From Paraburkholderia tropica (GTDB lineage: Bacteria; Pseudomonadota; Gammaproteobacteria; Burkholderiales; Burkholderiaceae): DNA of 64,000 bases. Shown piece by piece: positions 58,346 to 64,000 of the stretch. The notes below the pieces were generated by a model. That model ran no database searches. It saw only the letters and a list, made by a program, of their open reading frames with translations, and was not told the DNA's origin. Where the stretch lies: contig NZ_FNZM01000032.1 of NCBI RefSeq assembly GCF_900109265.1, positions 1-64,000 of the forward strand. The letters run 5' to 3'. A program made the position numbers and the translations under genes. Numbering within the stretch: the first letter of the stretch is position 1; each line of letters begins with the position of its first letter.

Positions 58346-58715
58346 GGCGTTCGGCGGGCTCCATCAAGGATGGCAAGCGCACGCGAATCGCGATGCCGCG
58401 TGAGACGTCGCGCAGCGTGCGGACCTCGGTCTACGAAACAACGGCGGGAGCAAATTCAGTGCCGCGCGTGCGGCGGCGACACGGTGTCCAACCCGGCGGC
58501 CAACCTGGCGCACCGGCGGGATCAGACCTGCACGTTGCACGCGAGCGTGACGAAAGTAAAGCGCGGAAAAGCGAAAAACGCGTGACGATCCGGCTTCTGG
58601 CGCGGACCTGTCGTGCGGCTGACATCGGGCCGTCGCGAAGCTGGCGGCGCGGACAGCCGTCATCGAATTTGCCTTCCGCCCGATGCTTTTCGCGCGATGT
58701 CTTTCGCGCGATGCG
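58346..58715. other. Intergenic region, no gene seen
   Basis: About 370 bases between the molybdoenzyme operon and the hydrolase gene. It must contain the operon promoter, but I find no convincing -35/-10 pair or hairpin. Open frames here have no ribosome-binding site. Confidence 0.55.
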
Positions 58716-59756
58716 TCAGACCACGCTGGCCGCGCCGGCCGCGACGCGCTGCGTGTCGCCGTCGTCCGGTTGGGCGGCGAGCCATGCCGCCACGGCGGCG
58801 ATCGCCGGCTCGCGCGTGAACACGCCGAAGTGATTGATATCGGGAAGGATAGCGAAGTAAGTTTCAGGCGAAGCGCGCGCGACGAGTTCGCCGAGCAAGG
58901 GCGCATCGACGGCTTCGTCGTTCGCGCCGACCAGCACCGCCGATTGCGCGCCGAGCTTCGCCACATCGCGGTCGAAACGCGCGCGCGGATGGTACGCGCT
59001 ATTGAGCCGATACGAATACGCGAGCGTTTCGCTGCCGTCGCGAAACCGCGCGGGCTTGTTGAAGGCGATCACCGGCAACGCATCGAAGCCGTGCACGCCG
59101 AACAGGTTCAGCAGCGCGAGCCCGATGATCCGCCGCAGATGCAGGCTTGCCCAGCCGCTATTGGCCTTGAGCGAACGCGAGCGCGCGATGGCCGGACTCA
59201 GCGCAAGAAAGCGCGCGACCAGCGCGGCATGCGCGCCGCCCGCGAAACGAATCACGAGACCGCCGCCGCTCGAATGCCCACCGAGCACGATCGATCCGGA
59301 CTCGCCGCGATTGCGCAGGTGCGTGACGAGATCGGCGAGATCGTCCTCGAACTGGCCGATATAGTCGATGTCGCCGCGCCGCGTGCCGGAAAGATAGTGA
59401 CCGCGCAGATTCGGCAGCACGACGCGCGCGATGCCGCGCTGGCTCAGATGCGCCGCGAGCGCGTGATACGACGCGCCGTGATACGACGAGCCGTGCACGA
59501 AGATCAGCACCTGCGGGGCCGTGCTGTCATAGAAGCGGAACGCGAGCGGCTCGCCGTCGCGCGCCGCGTAGCGCTGCACGGGCGGCAAGCTCACGGCCGG
59601 CGGCGCGTCGAGCGATTCGAATCCGAATACATCCTCGGATTGCGCCGCCCTGGGCCCGGCGGACGCTACCATCACGAGCGCGGCGACGAGCGTCGCCAGT
59701 GCGATCGCCGCGACGATCGCCACGCCATCGATCAGCGTGAAAAGAACGGCATGCAC
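58716..59756 (-). CDS. Alpha/beta hydrolase, membrane-anchored
   Basis: A 346-residue hydrolase with an N-terminal membrane helix ('DGVAIVAAIALATLVAALVM'). The oxyanion loop is 'FVHGSSYHG', the nucleophile elbow 'GGHSSGGGL' near residue 160, and a likely catalytic His is in 'INHFGVF' near residue 312, with Asp earlier. It resembles lysophospholipase-type enzymes. It is a single gene, divergent from the glutathione S-transferase. The substrate is unknown. Confidence 0.88.
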   Translation of the reverse strand: MHAVLFTLIDGVAIVAAIALATLVAALVMVASAGPRAAQSEDVFGFESLDAPPAVSLPPVQRYAARDGEPLAFRFYDSTAPQVLIFVHGSSYHGASYHALAAHLSQRGIARVVLPNLRGHYLSGTRRGDIDYIGQFEDDLADLVTHLRNRGESGSIVLGGHSSGGGLVIRFAGGAHAALVARFLALSPAIARSRSLKANSGWASLHLRRIIGLALLNLFGVHGFDALPVIAFNKPARFRDGSETLAYSYRLNSAYHPRARFDRDVAKLGAQSAVLVGANDEAVDAPLLGELVARASPETYFAILPDINHFGVFTREPAIAAVAAWLAAQPDDGDTQRVAAGAASVV

Positions 59757-59860
59757 GGTAGTCTCCTGTTCTGTTTTCCGTGCATGCTAGCAGTTAATCG
59801 CAGTGATTCATTTCGCATACAAGGCGATGACGTTTCGCCGACAAAACTGGAGGAGTCCTG

Positions 59861-60529
59861 ATGCTGACGGTTCACCACCTCGACAATTCGCGTTCGCAGC
59901 GCGTGCTCTGGATGCTCGAAGAACTGGGCGTCGAGTACGACATCGTGAAGTATCAGCGCGACAAGGAGACAATGCTCGCGCCGCCCGCGTTGCGCGCGGT
60001 GCATCCGCTCGGGAAATCGCCGGTCGTGACGGATGGCGAACACACGCTGGCCGAGTCGGGTGCGATCCTCGAATATCTGGTGGAGCAATATGGCGATGGC
60101 CGCTTCGTGCCCGCGCGCGGCACGCCGGCGCATTTGCGCTACCGTTACTGGATGCATTACGCGGAAGGGTCAGCGATGCCGCCGTTGCTGCTCGCGCTGG
60201 TCGCGCAGCGCATCGCGGGCGCGAAGGTGCCGTTCTTCGTGAAACCGGTCGTGCGCAAGGTGGCGGCCTCGCTGGAGAGCGGCTTTGTCGGGCCGCAGCT
60301 CGCGCTGCACTTCGGCTATATCGCGAAGGAACTCGACGCGACAGGCTGGTTCGCCGGCGACGCCTTCACGGCCGCCGACGTGCAGATGAGCTTTCCGCTC
60401 GAAGCCGGTGCGAAGCGCGCGGGCGCGCAAAAGCATCCGTCGATTCGCGCGTTTCTGGAGCGCATTCACGCGCGGCCCGCGTATCAGCGCGCGCTCGCGC
60501 GGGGCGGCGAGTACACGTTGTTTGGCTGA
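59861..60529 (+). CDS. Glutathione S-transferase
   Basis: A 222-residue protein with an N-terminal thioredoxin-like domain ('HHLDNSRSQRVLWMLEELGV', 'GKSPVVTDGEHTLAESGAI' with the glutathione-binding Glu-Ser) and a helical C-terminal domain ('FTAADVQMSFPLEAG'). GGAGGAG lies seven bases before the ATG. It conjugates or reduces small electrophiles. It is monocistronic and ends at a strong terminator. Confidence 0.93.
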   Translation: MLTVHHLDNSRSQRVLWMLEELGVEYDIVKYQRDKETMLAPPALRAVHPLGKSPVVTDGEHTLAESGAILEYLVEQYGDGRFVPARGTPAHLRYRYWMHYAEGSAMPPLLLALVAQRIAGAKVPFFVKPVVRKVAASLESGFVGPQLALHFGYIAKELDATGWFAGDAFTAADVQMSFPLEAGAKRAGAQKHPSIRAFLERIHARPAYQRALARGGEYTLFG

Positions 60530-60626
60530 ATCCGCGATTGAAGCACGCGATTGAAGCGTGCGGCCGTGCGGCGTGGTGTGCATCGACGGACCATCGACTG
60601 ATTGCGCCGTCGAACTCTCCACGCGC

Positions 60627-60664
60627 AAAAAAAGCCGGGAAGCAGCACGCTTCCCGGCTTTTTT
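60627..60664. terminator. Bidirectional terminator between gst and pyrB
   Basis: GCCGGGAAGC (60634-60643) pairs with GCTTCCCGGC (60649-60658), loop of five bases, flanked by A-run 60627-60633 and T-run 60659-60664. It serves both convergent genes. Confidence 0.95.
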
Positions 60665-60694
60665 CATGAGTCGCTGACGGCGCGACGCGCGCCT

Positions 60695-61987
60695 TCAGTC
60701 GATGCCGTGAAACGTGGCGTCGTCCGGGCCGAGGTATGCAGGCGGACGCCACACGGCGTCGCGCATCGAATGCTGCACGAGATTCTCGACGCCCAGCAGC
60801 ACTGCGAAGATCGCCATGCGCACGGGAATGCCGTTGTCGGTCTGGCGGAAGATCGCGAGACGCGGATCGTGGTTCAGGTCGGTCGAGAGATCGTTCGCGC
60901 CCGGACGGCTGTCGCGCGGCAGCGGGTGCATCACGAGCGTTTCGGGGGTGCAGAAAGCGTCGAGCAGCGCCAGATTGATCTGGAAATCGGGCGTGTAGCC
61001 TTCGAAGGACTCGTCGGTGAAACGCTCCTTCTGGATGCGCGTGGCGTACACCACGTCCGCGCCGCGCAGACCTTCCTTAAGGTCGGTCGTCTGCTCGACC
61101 ACATGGCCGTTGGTCGAGATCTTGTCGACGATGTACTGCGGCATTTCGAGCATCGGCGGCGAAATGAGCGTGAACTTGATGCCGCGATAGAGCGCGAGCA
61201 GCTTCACGAGCGAGTGCACCGTGCGGCCGTATTTCAGGTCGCCGACGAGCGCGATGTGCGCGCCGTCGACGATCTTGCCCAGACGCGAGAACTCGCGCTG
61301 GATCGTGTAGAGGTCGAGCAGCGCCTGACTCGGGTGCTCGCCGGGACCGTCGCCGCCGTTGATCACGGGGATGTTCACGGCGCGCGCGAATTCGGCCACC
61401 GAGCCCTGGTCGGGGTGGCGGATCACCATCGCGTCGACGTAGCCGGCCATCACGCGGCTCGTGTCGTAGATCGATTCGCCCTTGGCCATCGACGAGAACG
61501 TGAAGCCGGTCGTATCGCAGACCGAACCGCCCAGGCGGCAGAACGCGGCGCCGAAGCTCACGCGGGTGCGCGTGCTGGCCTCGAAGAACAGGTTGCCGAG
61601 CACCGCGCCTTCGAGCACGCGCGAGATTTTCCGGCGGCGCGCGATGGGCTGCATGATGTCGGCGACGCGGAACAGCGCTTCGACGGAGTCGCGCGAGAAC
61701 TGGTCGACGGACAGCAGTTGCGGCTTGCCCTCGAATTGCATCTGGCTGGCCAGCGAGCGCGGATCTACGCTTTGCGTATAGCTTTCACGCGGCTCGCCGC
61801 CACCGACGATTTCCGAGACGAAACGCTCGACGATCTCGGGCATGGCACGCGATTCCTGCGATTCCTCGGGCAGCAACCACGTGTCGAGCGCGCGGCGCGT
61901 GACGCCGATGCGGCTCGCGAAGGCATCGCGGGTCATGTTCAGGCGACGCATGGCGTCGCGGAGGAAGGCTTGTTGCGGAACGCTCAT
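60695..61987 (-). CDS. pyrB: Aspartate carbamoyltransferase with N-terminal extension
   Basis: A 430-residue enzyme of pyrimidine synthesis, about 110 residues longer than the usual catalytic chain. Residues about 95-420 hold the active-site motifs 'EASTRTRVSF', 'DGPGEHPSQALLD' and 'MHPLPRDSRPG'. Residues 1-60 look like a compact helix-turn-helix ('LNMTRDAFASRIGVTRRALD'). No pyrI or pyrC is adjacent. The gene has its own good promoter. The fused helical domain might be regulatory or DNA-binding, which is inference. It may be a second ATCase beside a housekeeping copy. Confidence 0.92.
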   Translation of the reverse strand: MSVPQQAFLRDAMRRLNMTRDAFASRIGVTRRALDTWLLPEESQESRAMPEIVERFVSEIVGGGEPRESYTQSVDPRSLASQMQFEGKPQLLSVDQFSRDSVEALFRVADIMQPIARRRKISRVLEGAVLGNLFFEASTRTRVSFGAAFCRLGGSVCDTTGFTFSSMAKGESIYDTSRVMAGYVDAMVIRHPDQGSVAEFARAVNIPVINGGDGPGEHPSQALLDLYTIQREFSRLGKIVDGAHIALVGDLKYGRTVHSLVKLLALYRGIKFTLISPPMLEMPQYIVDKISTNGHVVEQTTDLKEGLRGADVVYATRIQKERFTDESFEGYTPDFQINLALLDAFCTPETLVMHPLPRDSRPGANDLSTDLNHDPRLAIFRQTDNGIPVRMAIFAVLLGVENLVQHSMRDAVWRPPAYLGPDDATFHGID

Positions 61988-62026
61988 GCTGGCACCCGTG
62001 TTGGCTGGTTTATGTACGCGGTGCGT

Positions 62027-62054
62027 ATATTAGTTCGGCGGGGCGAGAAGTCAA
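62027..62054 (-). promoter_or_regulatory. Sigma-70 promoter of pyrB
   Basis: TTGACT (62049-62054) and TAATAT (62027-62032) on the minus strand are spaced by 16 bases and lie 40 bases before the start codon. This is the best promoter match in the window. Confidence 0.75.
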
Positions 62055-62285
62055 GCGATTTTCGCGGGGCAGGGCGTCGCGATTGTCGCGGCGACGTTCG
62101 GTTTGCCTGTTCAGGCGGACTTTTTATCGGGATGGGTATTTTTCAGACGCCACGATAATCGCCGTTTCGTTTTCAGGAAGGGCGGGCGCAGGCCGGCCCC
62201 GGCAGACTGAGATGGCTATTCGGATCGTGTTCATCGGCGTGAGGGCTTCACCTTTGTGGGCGAAATTGCGCTTGCGGGGGCGATC

Positions 62286-63332
62286 ATGAAATTGCCGTGG
62301 TCCAGCTCCAACGACGAGCTTTCCCGTGGCGGCACCCGCTTCGTCACGCAGCGCGCCGCGCGCCGTACGCTGATCGCGACCGCCGGCGCCGCGGCGCTGG
62401 TCTCGCTGGCGGGCGGCATCGCCATCGGCCGGTTTAGCGGCGCCGCCGGGGCGGCCGCGCCGGGCCAGACGGGCGCCGCGCAGCATCACTATGTGGTGGG
62501 CGAGATCGGCCGGATGAACGCGTCGATCGCCTTGCTCGATCCGCGTATCGAGCGCCTCGCTGCGCAGCTCGCGCAGTTGCGCCAGTTCGACGAGCGTCTG
62601 CGCGCGCAGGCGCCGCGCGGCACGGCCACGGCGCCCGCCGCCGCGCACGAGCATTCCGGCGACGACGATGACGGCGAGGGCGGTCCCGCGCTCGCGCCGC
62701 GTCGCTGTGCGGAGTCGTCGGCGGCGCGCGCCAACACGCACGCGGTGGTCGGCGAGGTCGATTGCATGAGCGCGACGCTGAGCGCGCTCGAACACGCGGT
62801 CGCGCTTCACGAGGTCGCCTTGCAGGCGTATCCGGGCCGCAGGCCGACTGACGGCGGCCGCATGGGCTCGCCGTTCGGCAATCGCATCGATCCGTTCTCG
62901 AAACGGCTCAGCTTCCATCCGGGCGTCGATCTCGTCGCGCCCACCGGCACGCCGATTCTCGCCGCCGCGGGCGGCCGCGTGATTTTCGCGGGGCAGAAGG
63001 CGGGCTACGGCAACGCCGTGGAGATCGATCACGGCAACGGCTTCATCACGCGCTACGGCCACGCTTCGAAACTCGACGTGAAGGCGGGCGACGTCGTGCT
63101 GCCGGGCGAGCATATCGCCGACGTCGGTTCGACGGGGCGCTCGACCGGCCCGCATCTGCATTTCGAGGTCATCGTGCGCGGCGCGCAGGTCAATCCGTCC
63201 GATTACCTCGCGCTGTTCGGCGCCTATCGCGTGGGCGCGGCCAACGGCGCGGGTCAAAGTGCCAGCGCCGAGCGAGCCAATGCTGCCAATGGTGCCGAGG
63301 GCGCCGATCACGGCGGACGGGCGAATGGCTGA
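62286..63332 (+). CDS. M23 family metallopeptidase
   Basis: A 348-residue envelope protein. A membrane helix ('LIATAGAAALVSLAGGIAIG') is followed by a helical linker and a LytM/M23 domain (about residues 200-320) with zinc ligands in 'SFHPGVDL' and 'PHLHFEV'. It hydrolyses or regulates hydrolysis of peptidoglycan crosslinks. It is the first of a rightward set with a coiled-coil protein and a bactofilin; such pairs shape cells in other bacteria. The start at 'MKLPWSSSND' has a weak purine-rich leader. Confidence 0.92.
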   Translation: MKLPWSSSNDELSRGGTRFVTQRAARRTLIATAGAAALVSLAGGIAIGRFSGAAGAAAPGQTGAAQHHYVVGEIGRMNASIALLDPRIERLAAQLAQLRQFDERLRAQAPRGTATAPAAAHEHSGDDDDGEGGPALAPRRCAESSAARANTHAVVGEVDCMSATLSALEHAVALHEVALQAYPGRRPTDGGRMGSPFGNRIDPFSKRLSFHPGVDLVAPTGTPILAAAGGRVIFAGQKAGYGNAVEIDHGNGFITRYGHASKLDVKAGDVVLPGEHIADVGSTGRSTGPHLHFEVIVRGAQVNPSDYLALFGAYRVGAANGAGQSASAERANAANGAEGADHGGRANG

Positions 63333-63750
63333 CGCGCGTCCCTCCGCGCGTGTGCGCACGGACGCGAAGCGCGCGTTCGAACTCCAGCCGGTGCGCTCGC
63401 GCGCGTCGCGCTGGGCGATAGCGATTGCGTGGACGGCGCTCGCGGGCGGCGCGGGCGCGGCGGCGTCGGCGTGGGCGCTGCGTGGCGGCGCGCCGGCCTG
63501 TCCCGTGATCGAGCCCGATGTGCTGCAAACCCAGCTCACGACCGCCCAGCTCGCGCTTGAGCAGGAGCGCGCGGCGCGGGTGGCTTTGCAGCAATCGGCG
63601 GACGCCGCGCAGGCGCAGGCGGCGAAAGTGCAGGCCGAACTGCTGTTTCTGCGCAGCCACGGCGCGGTTGGCGGCGCCAACGGCAACGGTAGCGGCAACG
63701 CCGGCAACCGCGCCAACGCCAACGCCAACGGCGGCAGTCCCGCGCAGTAA
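63325..63750 (+). CDS. Small membrane protein with coiled coil (DUF6776-like)
   Basis: A 141-residue protein with one membrane helix ('WAIAIAWTALAGGAGAAASA'), a periplasmic coiled coil (residues about 65-105, 'LEQERAARVALQQSADAAQA') and a Gly/Asn/Ala-rich tail with short repeats. The start overlaps the peptidase stop by eight bases, so the two are coupled. It sits between M23 peptidase and bactofilin genes, where DUF6776-type proteins are found. The family name is from context, not from a search. Confidence 0.75.
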   Translation: MADARPSARVRTDAKRAFELQPVRSRASRWAIAIAWTALAGGAGAAASAWALRGGAPACPVIEPDVLQTQLTTAQLALEQERAARVALQQSADAAQAQAAKVQAELLFLRSHGAVGGANGNGSGNAGNRANANANGGSPAQ

Positions 63751-63833
63751 GCGCTTGCGCCGGTTTCCCGAGTTTCGTGCCGTGAGCCGAGCCACGGCAT
63801 CTTTTCAGCAACACAAACGCAACGGTGGAGTTC

Positions 63834-64000
63834 ATGTTCAACAAGAAGAAGCCCCAGCCGGGCATCCAGCAGACCAAGCTCGCGACGCTGATCGCCGAGG
63901 ATGTGCGCATCACGGGCAACCTCGAATTCGCCGACGGCTTGCGCCTCGACGGCCAGGTGACCGGCAACCTCAGCGGCAAGACGGGCGCGCAGACGCTGCT
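63834..64000 (+). CDS. Bactofilin, N-terminal fragment
   Basis: The window ends after about 55 codons. The visible part reads 'FNKKKPQPGIQQTKLATLIA' then 'RITGNLEFADGLRLDGQVTG', the start of the bactofilin beta-helix (polymer-forming cytoskeletal protein). GGTGGAG lies before the ATG. Bactofilins form cytosolic or membrane filaments that position M23 peptidases, matching the gene two places upstream. Confidence 0.9.
   Translation, partial: MFNKKKPQPGIQQTKLATLIAEDVRITGNLEFADGLRLDGQVTGNLSGKTGAQTL

Overview
The window is GC-rich DNA, almost fully coding, with the gene content and paralogue types of a Burkholderiales bacterium (Paraburkholderia/Burkholderia-like). Pointers are a fused mnhA/B antiporter gene, a long aspartate carbamoyltransferase with a DNA-binding-like N-terminus, a DUF4148 protein, a M23 peptidase/bactofilin cluster, and PimC/PimD-type acyl-CoA dehydrogenases. 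There is no phage, integrase, complete IS, tRNA, rRNA or CRISPR array. The taxonomic call is inferred from gene content, not from a search.

Layout. 1-7.2 kb: a leftward beta-oxidation operon (bifunctional FadJ/PimF-like enzyme, two-subunit PimC/PimD-like dehydrogenase, family III CoA-transferase, start of etfB) with a divergent LysR regulator and a cluster of TTGACA motifs between them. 7.2-8.0 kb: a DUF4397 lipoprotein. 8.4-14.6 kb: a complete Mrp/Mnh-type multisubunit cation/proton antiporter operon. 14.7-21.3 kb: a tripartite ABC-2 exporter (NodT-type outer-membrane lipoprotein, HlyD adaptor, fused ATPase-ATPase-permease, second permease). 21.9-22.4 kb: a small exported protein. 22.6-28.5 kb: a lactate utilisation locus (lutA-lutC-lutB-lldP) with a divergent FadR-type regulator and a clear operator. 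28.6-38.1 kb: VOC protein, PPK2 facing a PiT phosphate transporter, diguanylate cyclase, an orphan IS630-type HTH protein, small hypotheticals, a zinc alcohol dehydrogenase and a YigZ protein. 38.1-39.7 kb: a mostly non-coding region rich in hairpins and terminators plus one small exported protein. 39.7-46.4 kb: acyl-CoA synthetase, Crp/Fnr regulator, DUF4148 protein, an FtsI/PBP2 paralogue and a chemoreceptor. 47.2-51.1 kb: a three-gene phosphonate biosynthesis operon. 51.3-53.5 kb: a PepSY membrane protein and small genes. 53.6-58.3 kb: a PaoABC-like molybdoenzyme operon with a MocA-like cytidylyltransferase. 58.7-62 kb: hydrolase, glutathione S-transferase and pyrB. 62.3-64 kb: a M23 peptidase, a coiled-coil membrane protein and the start of a bactofilin.

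The most interesting system is the operon at 47.2-51.1 kb. PEP mutase is fused to a nucleotidyltransferase domain and followed, with overlapping or nearly touching genes, by phosphonopyruvate decarboxylase and 2-aminoethylphosphonate transaminase. Together these would turn PEP into 2-aminoethylphosphonate and probably activate it as a CMP-phosphonate for attachment to a surface polymer or lipid. No acceptor transferase lies in the window, and the nucleotidyltransferase P-loop is non-canonical. Other notable points are the second perfect copy of the lactate operator inside the regulator gene, the candidate sRNA/attenuator loci at 36.0 and 38.4-38.8 kb, and the recurrence of 9- or 12-bp codon-phased tandem repeats at gene ends in many unrelated genes.
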